Below are positions 51,719-60,399 of a stretch of DNA of 64,000 nucleotides, in pieces (the first letter of the stretch is position 1; each line of letters opens with the position of its first letter). Below the pieces are notes generated by a model. It was not told the DNA's origin and did not search any database. It saw only the letters and a list, made by a program, of their open reading frames with translations. The stretch lies in the NCBI GenBank assembly GCA_017435385.1, contig JAFSFB010000023.1:1-64000 (forward strand), in the 5' to 3' direction. Both the position numbers and the translations under genes were made by a program. This DNA is from Clostridia bacterium (GTDB lineage: Bacteria > Bacillota > Clostridia > Oscillospirales > Acutalibacteraceae).

Positions 51719-53029
51719 ATGAAGAATAAAACAAAGCCTGCAAACAAAACATGGTTCAAGCTTGACAATGCGGCAAAGGTTTTTCCGGGACAGAACACCT
51801 CTTCGTATTCAAATGTCTACCGTCTTTCTGCAACGCTTAAAGAAAAGGTTGAGCCTGCCTTGCTTGAGCAGGCTCTTGAGAAAACGATGTCCCGTTTTCC
51901 GTCGTTTGATGTTCGCATGAGAAACGGTTTTTTCTGGCATTATCTTGAAAAAAACCCGAATGGCGTTCCGCCAGTCATGCCCGACTCGGCAAATCCGTGT
52001 CTGAGAGTCAAATGGAAGGAAAACAGAGGATATCTCATCAGAATATTCTATTATGAAAACAGAATTGCCGTCGAGTTTTATCATGTTATTACCGACGGCT
52101 TCGGTGCTTCGCGCTTTTTCATGACCCTGCTTGCGGTTTATCTGCGGCTGACGGGGAAGGAGATTCCATGCGGAGATGCCGTGCTTGACATTGACGAAAA
52201 GCCCCACGAGAGTGAAAAAGAGGATGCTTATCTGAAATTTGTCAAGTCAAAGGCAAAATGGAACCGCATTGAAAAATTCGCTTATCAGGCGAAGGATAAA
52301 AGACTTCCCAAGCATGTTGCCAATGTCACAACGGGTTATATGCCCGTCGATGCGCTCAAGCAGAAGGCGAAGGAGCAGGGAGTAACCATAACTGAATATG
52401 TTGCAGGTCTGCTTGTATGGGTTATGTATAATCTTCAGAAGCAGGAGAAATACGACAGAGAAAAATATGTCGGAGTTCAGATTCCCGTCAATGTCCGTCA
52501 GTTCTTCGATACGGACACTCTGAGAAATTTCATGCTCTGCTATTCTTTCCAGATTAATCCCAAGATGGGTGAATATACCTTCGAGGAGATTTTGAAACAG
52601 CTTTCGCTCTATCTTCGTTATATCAACAATGAGAAAACGCTTCAGGCGATGATGTACGGCAACGCAGGCTTTGAAAAGAATCCGCTGATGCGTGTCATAC
52701 CGTCATTTATCAAGGATTTCGGCATAAACGTTCTCTATAAATTTGTCGGCGAAAAGTCAACGAGCTCGCTGATTTCCAACATCGGAGTCATAAAAGCCCC
52801 GAAGGAAATGGAGCAATATATTGACAGAATAGCGCTCGTTCTCGGCAGGGGAATGGTCAATGCCGCCCGCTGCGGAGCGGTTTCGTATAACGGCACCCTT
52901 GCTCTGAGCGTTACGAATATTTACGACAGCACGAGGGTTCAGCGTGAGCTTTTCACGACTCTCGTCAAGCTTGGAATACCCGTTAAGATCGAAAGCAACA
53001 GAAGCGCAATTTCAGGAGGTGAGGTCTGA
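51719..53029 (+). CDS. Condensation/alcohol acetyltransferase-like protein
   Basis: 436 residues from ATG 51719 (GGAG 5 nt upstream); a TTG start overlapping the polC stop is possible but less likely. Belongs by appearance to the CoA-dependent acyltransferase/condensation superfamily: the N-terminal half has a H-x-x-x-D-G motif (F-Y-H-V-I-T-D-G-F-G at about residue 120) preceded by R-x-x-K-W-K-E, and the C-terminal half has V-x-x-Q-I-P-V-N-V-R-Q and an S-N-I-G-V-I strand. Such enzymes move acyl groups to alcohols, amines or sugars, but the substrate cannot be told. Stop and next start overlap by one base (TGATG), which implies coupling to the zinc-ribbon membrane protein. Confidence 0.7.
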   Translation: MKNKTKPANKTWFKLDNAAKVFPGQNTSSYSNVYRLSATLKEKVEPALLEQALEKTMSRFPSFDVRMRNGFFWHYLEKNPNGVPPVMPDSANPCLRVKWKENRGYLIRIFYYENRIAVEFYHVITDGFGASRFFMTLLAVYLRLTGKEIPCGDAVLDIDEKPHESEKEDAYLKFVKSKAKWNRIEKFAYQAKDKRLPKHVANVTTGYMPVDALKQKAKEQGVTITEYVAGLLVWVMYNLQKQEKYDREKYVGVQIPVNVRQFFDTDTLRNFMLCYSFQINPKMGEYTFEEILKQLSLYLRYINNEKTLQAMMYGNAGFEKNPLMRVIPSFIKDFGINVLYKFVGEKSTSSLISNIGVIKAPKEMEQYIDRIALVLGRGMVNAARCGAVSYNGTLALSVTNIYDSTRVQRELFTTLVKLGIPVKIESNRSAISGGEV

Positions 53030-53727
53030 TGTCATACTGTGTCAACTGCGGAGTGGAGCTTGAAAAAGCCTCCCGAGCATGTCCTCTATGCGATACACCC
53101 GTTATCAATCCGAGGGAGAAAACCGTTTCGGAAGAGAAGCCGGCTTATCCCGAAAAGCTGACGATTCCGAAATCAACAAACAATCTTTATCTCTGCTTCG
53201 TTTTCTCTCTGATGATTCTGATTCCCAATCTTGTTGTTATAATAATAAATGCGGTTTTCTTTGATAACCCCGTCATCAAATATGTTGTCGGCGGTTTTGC
53301 GCTGGCATGGTTATGGTTTCTTTTTCCGCTTCTGTGGAAAAAACCGATTCCCGCCGTGCTCGTGGCGATCGATTTCGTTGCGCTGATCGCTTATTTCTAT
53401 CTGTTCAGATTCGGCGGCGACGATACGGGCTGGGTTTATTCCGTTGCAATTCCGATCGTCATTTTCCTCTGGGCAGTAGTCAACGCATTTTTGTTCTGGC
53501 TCAGAAAGAAGAGAAGCAAGTCCGCAATTGCCGTTGCCGTTCTTGCGGCGATAAATATAATGACATTTGTGTCTGAAATAACCATGAGCGTTTTCTTTGC
53601 GAAAAAGCTTCAGATAGTTGTTTCGCTTGTTATGACGGCATGCTGCATTTCGCTGATGGTTTTCTTTATCGTTCTCGATAAGAGCAAGCGAATGAAGGCG
53701 TGGCTTGAGAAAAAATTCTTTATCTGA
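53029..53727 (+). CDS. Zinc-ribbon multi-pass membrane protein (DUF6320-like)
   Basis: 232 residues. N-terminal zinc ribbon C-V-N-C-G-x(9)-A-C-P-L-C (residues 4-21), a short linker, then about six hydrophobic segments and a basic cytoplasmic tail. This layout matches the DUF6320 group found next to condensation-type acyltransferases in Clostridia; that link is from memory of family contexts. Overlaps the acyltransferase gene by one base. Function unknown; it may serve the acyltransferase at the membrane. Confidence 0.65.
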   Translation: MSYCVNCGVELEKASRACPLCDTPVINPREKTVSEEKPAYPEKLTIPKSTNNLYLCFVFSLMILIPNLVVIIINAVFFDNPVIKYVVGGFALAWLWFLFPLLWKKPIPAVLVAIDFVALIAYFYLFRFGGDDTGWVYSVAIPIVIFLWAVVNAFLFWLRKKRSKSAIAVAVLAAINIMTFVSEITMSVFFAKKLQIVVSLVMTACCISLMVFFIVLDKSKRMKAWLEKKFFI

Positions 53728-53776
53728 CAGAGCATCGGATCACTGTCATCACTCTGATTTGAAAGGAAGATCATAT

Positions 53777-55255
53777 ATGAATAAAAAAATTAAATTGGCA
53801 GCTCTGGGCGTCGCAGGCGTTGCGGCAGGCATCAATGCTATCAGAGCGGCAAAGTTTGTTCCCGAGAAAAAGGATTACGGCGATGCTCCTGCGGAGAACG
53901 TAAACGCTCAGAGAGCGATGGATAATCTTTCGGCGGCGATCTCCATTCCGACCGTCAGCTATCCCGAAAAGGAAAAGGTTGATTTTTCTCAGTTCGAGAA
54001 ATTCCACAAGTTCCTTGAAGAGGCGTATCCTCTTATTCATAAGAATCTTACAAAAGAGGTCGTTCTCGAAGCGAGCCTTATCTATAAGTGGGAGGGAAGC
54101 AGAAGCGATCTCGATCCCATCGCACTTCTTGCCCATCAGGATGTTGTTCCGATTTCGGCAGGAACGGAGGGCGACTGGACTCATCCTCCCTTCAGCGGCG
54201 AAAATGACGGTGAGTTCATCTGGGGCAGAGGAGCTCTCGATATGAAGAACCATCTTATCGCTGTCATGGAGGCGGTTGAAACCCTTCTTGAAGAGGGCTT
54301 CAAGCCCGAGAGAGATGTTTATCTTCTCTTCGGTCAGGACGAAGAGGTCGTTGCCTCGGGCAACGGCGGCGCAAAGAACATCATGGAAACTCTCAAAGCG
54401 AGAGGCATCCATCTCGACAGCATTATTGACGAGGGCGGCGCAATCATCCCTCTCAATGTCAAGGGTGTTATTGAAAACAAAGACCTCATCGGTGTCGGTA
54501 TTGCCGAAAAGGGATATCTTGACCTTGAAATCAGCGTGAGCGCAAAGGGCGGACATTCTTCTCAGCCTCCCGTTCACTCTGCTCTCGGTCAGCTTGCAGA
54601 GATAATCAGAGATATTGAAGGACATCAGTTCAAAGCGGATCTCATGCCCTTTGTGAGCGATCTTTTCTCAAACCTGGGCAGAAGCTGTACTTATCCCGTC
54701 AGACTTGTCACCTGCAACCTTCCCTATCTCAAGCCTCTTCTCAGAAAGGGTATGACCGTTCTTCCGTTCACGGCATGCCTTGTCAGAACGACAACGGCGG
54801 TCACAATGGCAGAGGGAAGCCCTGCGGCGAATGTTCTTCCTCAGAAGGCAAGCGTTGTTGTCAATTTCAGACAGATGCCGGGAACAACGGTCGACGATGT
54901 TATTGCACATGTCCGTAAGGTATGCCGAAACAAGAACATTGAAATCAAGGTTCTCAAGGCTAAGGAAGCGTCGAAATTCTCACCCACCGATTCCAGAGCG
55001 TTCAAGATCATTGAAGAGCTCTGCGTTCAGGAAAACAAGAATTCCGTTGTTGCTCCCTATCTCGTAATGGGCGGCACGGATGCCTGCTATTATGAGCCCA
55101 TCTGCGAGAATATTTTCAGATATTCTCCCTATAAAGTCAGCGTTGAGCTTCTTCGCTGCACTCATGCAACCAACGAGAGAATACCCGTTTCGGCTATTGA
55201 ACCCGCAGTTGCATTCTTCAAGAGATATATTAAAAAGGCATCTGCCGAAAAATGA
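53777..55255 (+). CDS. M20 family metallopeptidase, PM20D1/carboxypeptidase S-like
   Basis: 492 residues from ATG 53777 (AAGGAAG upstream); the longer in-frame TTG start at 53705 lies in the preceding gene and is rejected. One N-terminal hydrophobic segment (about 5-27) may anchor it to the membrane. M20 metal site motifs: L-L-A-H-Q-D-V-V-P (His), G-A-L-D-M-K-N (bridging Asp), G-Q-D-E-E-V-V-A-S-G (catalytic and metal Glu), and a dimerisation domain with G-G-H-S-S-Q-P-P. Family members hydrolyse N-acyl amino acids or dipeptides. It follows the membrane protein by about 50 nt. Substrate unknown. Confidence 0.85.
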   Translation: MNKKIKLAALGVAGVAAGINAIRAAKFVPEKKDYGDAPAENVNAQRAMDNLSAAISIPTVSYPEKEKVDFSQFEKFHKFLEEAYPLIHKNLTKEVVLEASLIYKWEGSRSDLDPIALLAHQDVVPISAGTEGDWTHPPFSGENDGEFIWGRGALDMKNHLIAVMEAVETLLEEGFKPERDVYLLFGQDEEVVASGNGGAKNIMETLKARGIHLDSIIDEGGAIIPLNVKGVIENKDLIGVGIAEKGYLDLEISVSAKGGHSSQPPVHSALGQLAEIIRDIEGHQFKADLMPFVSDLFSNLGRSCTYPVRLVTCNLPYLKPLLRKGMTVLPFTACLVRTTTAVTMAEGSPAANVLPQKASVVVNFRQMPGTTVDDVIAHVRKVCRNKNIEIKVLKAKEASKFSPTDSRAFKIIEELCVQENKNSVVAPYLVMGGTDACYYEPICENIFRYSPYKVSVELLRCTHATNERIPVSAIEPAVAFFKRYIKKASAEK

Positions 55256-55267
55256 TAGGATGATAAA

Positions 55268-56386
55268 ATGCTTTCCGTCTTAATTGCACCTGACAGCTTC
55301 AAAGGTACGCTTTCGGCGGCAGAGGTATGCGAAATTACGGAAAGAGCTTTCACCGACGCACTGAAAAATGTGAAAGTATCAAAGCTTCCCGTTGCCGACG
55401 GCGGCGAGGGGCTTTGCGCCTGCTTTGAGAGATTTGCAAAAGGAAAACGTATTTCCGCCGAGGTTTCGGGCGTTTTCGGAGAGAAAATGAAGGCGGAATA
55501 TTTTCTGACAGACGGAAAAACCGCCGTTATCGAAATGGCGGCGTGTGCGGGGCTTCCCCTCGCAGGCGAAAACAAAAATCCCGAAAAGACAACAACTCTC
55601 GGAGTCGGCGAGCTTATGCTCGATGCAAAGAGAAACGGAGCGAAAGCCGTTTTGCTCGGTCTTGGCGGAAGCGCAACGAACGATTGCGGAATCGGAATGG
55701 CTTCGGCACTTGGGTGGGATTTTCTTGACTGCGACGGAAATCCTGTCTTTCCGTGCGGAGAATCGCTTCTGAAAATCAAAAAAATTGTTCCGCCCGAAAA
55801 CCGTTTCAACTTGCCAGTTGTTGCGGCGTGCGATGTCGATAATCCGCTTTTCGGCGAAAATGGAGCCGCTTATGTTTTTGCACCTCAGAAGGGTGCTGAC
55901 AGTCAGGCGATTGAGAGACTCGATGCAGGTCTGCGAAACATTTCGGAGATAATCCGAAGAGATATCGGCAAAGAAATTTCTTCCGTCAAGGGCGCAGGTG
56001 CGGCAGGCGGAATGGGAGCAGGTGCTCTTGTGTTTCTCGGGGCGGAGCTCAAAAGAGGAATCGATATGATTCTCGATGAATCGGGATTCGATGACCTTGC
56101 CGCCTTATGCGATCTCGTCGTAACGGGCGAAGGCAGGCTTGATTTCCAGTCCGCCGACGGAAAGGTCATCTCGGGCGTTGCCGTGCGTGCAAAAAAGCTC
56201 GACAAAAAAGTCATAGCTATATGCGGCTGCAGGGGTGATGGCGCAGAAAGAATCCTTGAATGCGGAGTTTCCGAAATGTATTTTGCGTCGGAAAGCAAAA
56301 AGCCGTTTTCCGAAATTTTGATTACCTGCAGAGAGGATTTATATAATGCCGCTTTTTCTGCGGCTTTAAAACAAAAGGAGAATTGA
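55268..56386 (+). CDS. Glycerate kinase (GlxK/GarK type)
   Basis: 372 residues, family length. Phosphorylates D-glycerate with ATP. Landmarks: N-terminal I-A-P-D-S-F-K-G-T-L-S-A, V-A-D-G-G-E-G, G-L-G-G-S-A-T-N-D-C-G-I-G-M-A, G-A-G-A-A-G-G-M-G-A-G and V-T-G-E-G-R-L-D. Starts 12 nt after the M20 peptidase stop with AGGATG as binding site. No other glycerate or glyoxylate gene is visible nearby, so its metabolic link here is unclear. Confidence 0.9.
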   Translation: MLSVLIAPDSFKGTLSAAEVCEITERAFTDALKNVKVSKLPVADGGEGLCACFERFAKGKRISAEVSGVFGEKMKAEYFLTDGKTAVIEMAACAGLPLAGENKNPEKTTTLGVGELMLDAKRNGAKAVLLGLGGSATNDCGIGMASALGWDFLDCDGNPVFPCGESLLKIKKIVPPENRFNLPVVAACDVDNPLFGENGAAYVFAPQKGADSQAIERLDAGLRNISEIIRRDIGKEISSVKGAGAAGGMGAGALVFLGAELKRGIDMILDESGFDDLAALCDLVVTGEGRLDFQSADGKVISGVAVRAKKLDKKVIAICGCRGDGAERILECGVSEMYFASESKKPFSEILITCREDLYNAAFSAALKQKEN

Positions 56387-56387
56387 C

Positions 56388-57215
56388 ATGAAAAAGATTG
56401 TTGCTTTGTTGCTTGCGCTCAGCTTTGTGCTTTGCTCGGCACCTGTTTGTTTTGCTCAGGAAGGAGAGAAACCCGAAATGACGGATTACGGATTTGTTGA
56501 CTGCGGAGATGTGAAAATCGAATACGGCGTTTACGGCAAGGCCGACGGCGAGGCACTTCTTCTTCTGCCTCCCAACGGCGGAGATATGCACAGCCTTGAC
56601 GATACGATCCTTCCCGAGATGTCGAAGCATTTCAAGGTCATAACCGTTTCTCCGAGAGGAACGGGCAATTCGGGCTGGGTTGACGGCACGATGAATTTTG
56701 AAACCTTTGCTGACGATGTCAAAGCGGTTCTCGATTATCTTGAAATCGAAAAAACGCATATTTTCGGCTTCAGCGACGGAGGCAATCTCGGCTTTGTTTT
56801 CACTCTTAAATATCAGGACAGAGTTTCATCTCTGACGGTCATGGGCTCGAATATCAACACCTGGGGCACGAACACCTTTGACCAGATTCAGATAACCTAT
56901 CAGTATATAGTCCTTGTTATTGAGGCGTGGCTGAAGGGCGACGATGCAACGAAGATCCGCCGTGATATTAAAGGTATGATGGTCGGTCAGCCGAGTCTGA
57001 CTTTTAAAGATATTTCAAAAATTGAAGTTCCTTTCTTTAATATTTACGGCGAGCACGATATGATTCAGCGTTGGCACTCCAAAAAAATAACCAGATCCGT
57101 TCCCGATGCGAGAGAGCTCATGATTATCGGCGGCGGTCACAGCACATGTTTTGAGCAGACTGACACGGTCATCATTCCGGCTCTTCTCGATTTTTACGGA
57201 ATCGAAAAAATTTGA
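56388..57215 (+). CDS. Secreted alpha/beta hydrolase
   Basis: 275 residues. Signal peptide (M-K-K-I-V, hydrophobic core, cleavage near C-F-A-Q), then an alpha/beta hydrolase fold: oxyanion-loop strand with L-L-L-P-P-N-G-G, nucleophile elbow G-F-S-D-G-G (Ser about 127), acid in Y-G-E-H-D (about 225) and His in G-G-G-H-S (about 248). Start ATG lies 1 nt after the glycerate kinase stop with AGGAG inside that gene. Substrate unknown. Last gene of the long + strand run. Confidence 0.85.
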   Translation: MKKIVALLLALSFVLCSAPVCFAQEGEKPEMTDYGFVDCGDVKIEYGVYGKADGEALLLLPPNGGDMHSLDDTILPEMSKHFKVITVSPRGTGNSGWVDGTMNFETFADDVKAVLDYLEIEKTHIFGFSDGGNLGFVFTLKYQDRVSSLTVMGSNINTWGTNTFDQIQITYQYIVLVIEAWLKGDDATKIRRDIKGMMVGQPSLTFKDISKIEVPFFNIYGEHDMIQRWHSKKITRSVPDARELMIIGGGHSTCFEQTDTVIIPALLDFYGIEKI

Positions 57216-57232
57216 ATAACTGAAAGATATTT

Positions 57233-57258
57233 ACGGCGGATTTATCCGCCGTTTTTTT
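57233..57258 (+). terminator. Rho-independent terminator of the polC-region run
   Basis: ACGGCGGA (57233-57240), TTTA loop, TCCGCCGT (57245-57252), followed by six more T. Perfect 8-bp GC-rich stem with U-tract. Confidence 0.93.
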
Positions 57259-57283
57259 ATTGCCGCATCGGGCAACTTAATAC

Positions 57284-57305
57284 TGCTCTGCAAAACGGCA
57301 GAGCA
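57284..57305 (+). other. Hairpin in spoIVB leader
   Basis: TGCTCTGC (57284-57291) pairs perfectly with GCAGAGCA (57298-57305), 6-nt loop, ending 10 nt before GGAGGTG. No T run. I could not identify a convincing forespore (sigma-F/G) promoter in the short gap. Confidence 0.4.
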
Positions 57306-57327
57306 AATCTGAACACGGAGGTGAAGA

Positions 57328-58551
57328 ATGAAGCAGTTTTTTAAGTCCCTGAGTGCAGTTGTTCTTGCGGCATCTGTTTTTGTTTTTTCAGCAGTATGCT
57401 ACGGCGCAGAAAGGATTCCCGACACCGTGGATACGGTGCAGCAGGAGGCAGGAGAAATACTGAACGGCTTTTTCTCGATCGGAAACAGCGAGGCTGTAAA
57501 GGCATCAGGCTTTACAAATTCGGATTGCGGATACAAAGCAAAGATCATGGCGTTTGAGCTGATACCGGTCAAGGAGGTTACGGTTAATGTTGCAAAGCGC
57601 AGATATGTCGGAGTCGGCGGAGATGTTTTCGGAATAAAGCTTTATACAAAAGGCGTTATTGCCGTCAAAATCGAATCCGTTGATGCTTCGACGGGAGCGC
57701 AATGTCCTGCTCAGCTTGCAGGGATCAGATGCGGCGACAGCATAACCCATGTCAACGGCTCGGTAATCATCAATGCGGATGATTTTATATCCGCCGTTGA
57801 AAACTGCGAAGGGAAGGAAATTCCGATAACTGTTGAAAGAAACGGCGAAAAGCTGAATCTGAAGCTTGCTCCGACAAAGTCCAAAAACGGAAAATACAGA
57901 GCAGGGCTTTGGGTGAGGGACAGCTCGGCAGGTATCGGAACGGTAACCTTTTATGACAGCGAAAACGGAATTTTCGCAGGACTCGGTCACGGCGTATGCG
58001 ATGTCGACACGGGAAAGATAATGCCGCTTTCGGGAGGCGAAGCCGTTAAAGCAACGGTTAACGGATTCTATAAAAGCAGCTCAGGGGATCCCGGAGAGCT
58101 TTGCGGAATTTTCTCCGATGCGGTATTAGGTAGCCTTCGTGTTAACGGTCCGACGGGTGTTTTCGGCGAGCTTAAAGAAAAGGTTGAATCCAAGCTTCTG
58201 CCCGTTGCTCTTGAAACAGAGGTGAAGGAAGGCGATGCTCAGATAATTGCGACGGTTGACGGCAACGGTCCCCGTTATTATGATGCACAGATAACGAAAA
58301 TTTATCCTGCATCGGGAAACGAGGAAAGAAACATGATCGTCAGAATAACCGATAAGGAGCTTCTCGAAAAAACGGGAGGAATTCTTCAGGGGATGAGCGG
58401 CAGCCCGATAATCCAGAATTCGATGCTCGTCGGTGCGGTGACTCATGTTTTTGTCAACGATCCGTCGCAGGGCTACGGCATCTTTGCTCAGCGAATGCTT
58501 GAAACTGCCGAAAGCCTCGTCGGCTCATCAAACGGAGAGGAAGCGGCATAA
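57328..58551 (+). CDS. spoIVB: SpoIVB serine peptidase (S55), sporulation signalling
   Basis: 407 residues. Secreted from the forespore to trigger pro-sigma-K processing in the mother cell. N-terminal hydrophobic signal/anchor, PDZ domain (A-Q-L-A-G-I-R-C-G-D-S-I-T-H-V-N-G), then the S55 peptidase part with G-I-G-T-V-T-F-Y-D, G-L-G-H-G-V-C-D (catalytic His), and G-M-S-G-S-P-I-I-Q-N with the catalytic Ser, followed by G-A-V-T-H-V-F-V-N-D-P. GGAGGTG lies 5 nt before ATG 57328. Precedes spo0A, as in Bacillus and many Clostridia, with about 300 nt between them. Confidence 0.95.
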   Translation: MKQFFKSLSAVVLAASVFVFSAVCYGAERIPDTVDTVQQEAGEILNGFFSIGNSEAVKASGFTNSDCGYKAKIMAFELIPVKEVTVNVAKRRYVGVGGDVFGIKLYTKGVIAVKIESVDASTGAQCPAQLAGIRCGDSITHVNGSVIINADDFISAVENCEGKEIPITVERNGEKLNLKLAPTKSKNGKYRAGLWVRDSSAGIGTVTFYDSENGIFAGLGHGVCDVDTGKIMPLSGGEAVKATVNGFYKSSSGDPGELCGIFSDAVLGSLRVNGPTGVFGELKEKVESKLLPVALETEVKEGDAQIIATVDGNGPRYYDAQITKIYPASGNEERNMIVRITDKELLEKTGGILQGMSGSPIIQNSMLVGAVTHVFVNDPSQGYGIFAQRMLETAESLVGSSNGEEAA

Positions 58552-58555
58552 AAAG

Positions 58556-58602
58556 TCGGCGGCGTCTGCAAGCAGATAAGCATGCAGGCGTTTGCCGATT
58601 TT
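58556..58602 (+). terminator. Imperfect terminator after spoIVB
   Basis: TCGGC...CTGCA (58556-58569) pairs with TGCAG...GCCGA (58583-58598) with an internal loop, followed by TTTT. A moderate terminator, which would separate spoIVB from spo0A. Confidence 0.5.
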
Positions 58603-58772
58603 GGCGAAGCGGAGAATATCCTATCGCAAATGTGAATAAAGCCGAAAAAATGATCTCATTAATGGAATTAAGCAATAAAAAGCGATGTTAGGATAAGTGT
58701 TTCGGGGTTTTGGTCTTGTTATCGGTCTGTTCGTCGGATTGTGCGAAAAATAATGGCAAAAATTGGCAAAAT

Positions 58773-58816
58773 AATAATTCCCAATTATTGACAATTTTGA
58801 TTGCATATGGTAATAT
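58773..58816 (+). promoter_or_regulatory. spo0A promoter with overlapping palindrome
   Basis: TTGACA (58788-58793), 17-bp spacer, TAATAT (58811-58816) with an extended -10 TG at 58808. A perfect palindrome AATAATT-CCC-AATTATT (58773-58789) overlaps the first two bases of the -35 box, a typical repressor position. Two imperfect direct repeats (TGGCAAAA type) lie at 58754 and 58764. No clear Spo0A box was found. Confidence 0.75.
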
Positions 58817-58848
58817 CTTCGTGAACTAAATCAAGCGGAGGTAAAACC

Positions 58849-59610
58849 ATGAGAAAAATGTTGAAAGTTATGCTGACCGAGGACGGAACCGAAACCCTGC
58901 ATGAGCTTGCAGGCATTCTTCGCTCAAACAACTGCGAGGTTTCGACCGTTATCAAGGACGGCGCACAGATCGTTGAAAGACTCAGAGCGGGAGAAAGACC
59001 TGATGTTCTGCTGATGGACAGCTTTATGTCGAGGCTCGATGCACTCGGTGTTCTCAGAGAGCTCGATTCGCTCAGACTCGAGAAAAGACCGATGGTTATG
59101 GTGCTTTCTTCGGCGAACAACGAGAGGGTTGAAAGCGAGATCCTTTCGGGCGGAGCGGATTATTATTTCCTCAAGCCCTATAATCCGTCAATGCTTGCCG
59201 AAAGAATAATTCAGTTTGCGAGTATTCATAATTCGTCTGTCAGCAAAAACGGAGTCAAGGACCTCGAGGTCGTTGTCAGTCAGATAATGCATCAGATTGG
59301 CGTTCCTGCTCATATCAGGGGCTATCAGTATCTGAGAGAGGCGATTATTCTTTCGATCAACAACAGCGAAATGATAAGCTCGGTCACGAAGATTCTTTAT
59401 CCGACGGTTGCCAAGACCTTCAAAACAACTCCGTCAAGAGTTGAGAGAGCGATCCGCCATGCGATCGAGGTAGCGTGGGACAGAGGCGATGTTGATGTTC
59501 TCAGCTCTTACTTCGGCTACACGATACAAAACGAGAGAGGCAAGCCCACCAACAGCGAATTTATAGCCATGATAAGCGACAACCTTAAATTGCAGATGAA
59601 AACGGTATAA
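58849..59610 (+). CDS. spo0A: Sporulation master regulator Spo0A
   Basis: 253 residues. Response regulator that commits the cell to sporulation. Receiver domain (about 5-120) with the phospho-acceptor in L-L-M-D-S-F-M (Asp57), S-S-A-N and F-L-K-P-Y. The acidic pocket reads T-E-D, so the first Asp of the usual pair is Glu. The C-terminal Spo0A DNA-binding domain is very well conserved: S-R-V-E-R-A-I-R-H-A-I-E-V-A-W, then F-G-Y-T and K-P-T-N-S-E-F-I-A-M. GGAGGT lies 7 nt before ATG 58849. Monocistronic, with its own promoter and terminator. Confidence 0.97.
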   Translation: MRKMLKVMLTEDGTETLHELAGILRSNNCEVSTVIKDGAQIVERLRAGERPDVLLMDSFMSRLDALGVLRELDSLRLEKRPMVMVLSSANNERVESEILSGGADYYFLKPYNPSMLAERIIQFASIHNSSVSKNGVKDLEVVVSQIMHQIGVPAHIRGYQYLREAIILSINNSEMISSVTKILYPTVAKTFKTTPSRVERAIRHAIEVAWDRGDVDVLSSYFGYTIQNERGKPTNSEFIAMISDNLKLQMKTV

Positions 59611-59612
59611 TA

Positions 59613-59668
59613 AAACAGCAGAGGGACAGATTCCGAATCAGGTCAGTCCCTCTGCTGTTTCTTGTTTT
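59613..59668 (+). terminator. Strong terminator of spo0A
   Basis: AAACAGCAGAGGGAC (59613-59627) and GTCCCTCTGCTGTTT (59646-59660) form a perfect 15-bp stem with an 18-nt loop, followed by CTTGTTTT. Confidence 0.93.
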
Positions 59669-59669
59669 G

Positions 59670-59698
59670 TTGACACGGTACGGCGATTAAGATATAAT
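59670..59698 (+). promoter_or_regulatory. Consensus sigma-A promoter of small membrane protein gene
   Basis: TTGACA (59670-59675), 17-bp spacer, TATAAT (59693-59698), about 38 nt upstream of the start at 59737. Both hexamers match consensus. Confidence 0.88.
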
Positions 59699-59736
59699 AT
59701 TTATAATTCTGATAATGACGGGAGTGAACGGAGAAT

Positions 59737-60378
59737 ATGACTGTAATCGGATGGATTCTCTTGGCGGTTTTGCTGATCGTGGTTGCTCATCTGTTCTTTG
59801 TTGAACATTGGTATATTGCGTTGGCGGTTGTCGCCTTGACCGTTGTTTCTTATGCTGTTTTTATATCCGTGCGAAAGAGCAGTGATAACAAAAAGAAAAA
59901 AAGAGAAGAGCAGGAATTGAATGCTCTCAAACAGGAAGAAGCAGATATCAGAGAAAGATTATATGACAGCGATGCTGCAAAATTTCTTATCAGGCAATAC
60001 AGAGCCAAAGCAACTGAATCGTTAGAGCATTTCAGATCATTGGCGTTGAATGCACCGCATAATAAACAGTATGTTTCGGGAAAGATAGAGGTCAACGCTT
60101 CAACATGGGGGATAGACGGCGTATCCTTTGAAGATGATTTGCGGATATCAGGACCTGACAGCAATCTGGAAGCAAGCGCATTGGCGTATATCGTTGCGAA
60201 GGAAATGCTGGATGAGCTGAAAAAATTCAGAGGTACTCAGGGTATATCGATCAGCGAAGAGGTACAGCAAGCCGGAATAACAAAGCCTGAGGACAGAGAT
60301 AAATGCCGTAAAGCCTATATTTCTGTTTCCGTTGAAAATCCGGATTATGTTGATGTCAGTAGTCGGAAGAATAATTAA
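59737..60378 (+). CDS. Membrane-anchored coiled-coil protein, unknown function
   Basis: 213 residues. Not recognised. Two hydrophobic segments at the N-terminus (about 5-22 and 26-46), a very basic Lys-rich stretch, then a charged helical region (about 52-95) likely to form a coiled coil, and a mixed C-terminal domain with no known motif. The topology suggests most of the protein lies in the cytoplasm. Start ATG 59737 follows ACGGAG. Monocistronic between a consensus promoter and a strong terminator, so it is likely expressed in vegetative cells. Confidence 0.75.
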   Translation: MTVIGWILLAVLLIVVAHLFFVEHWYIALAVVALTVVSYAVFISVRKSSDNKKKKREEQELNALKQEEADIRERLYDSDAAKFLIRQYRAKATESLEHFRSLALNAPHNKQYVSGKIEVNASTWGIDGVSFEDDLRISGPDSNLEASALAYIVAKEMLDELKKFRGTQGISISEEVQQAGITKPEDRDKCRKAYISVSVENPDYVDVSSRKNN

Positions 60379-60399
60379 TGTATTTTTATTGATCAAAAT

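Noticed and set aside
53705..53776. 24-residue extension of the M20 peptidase from a TTG start
   Set aside because: It overlaps the preceding gene; AAGGAAG and an N-terminal membrane segment fit ATG 53777.
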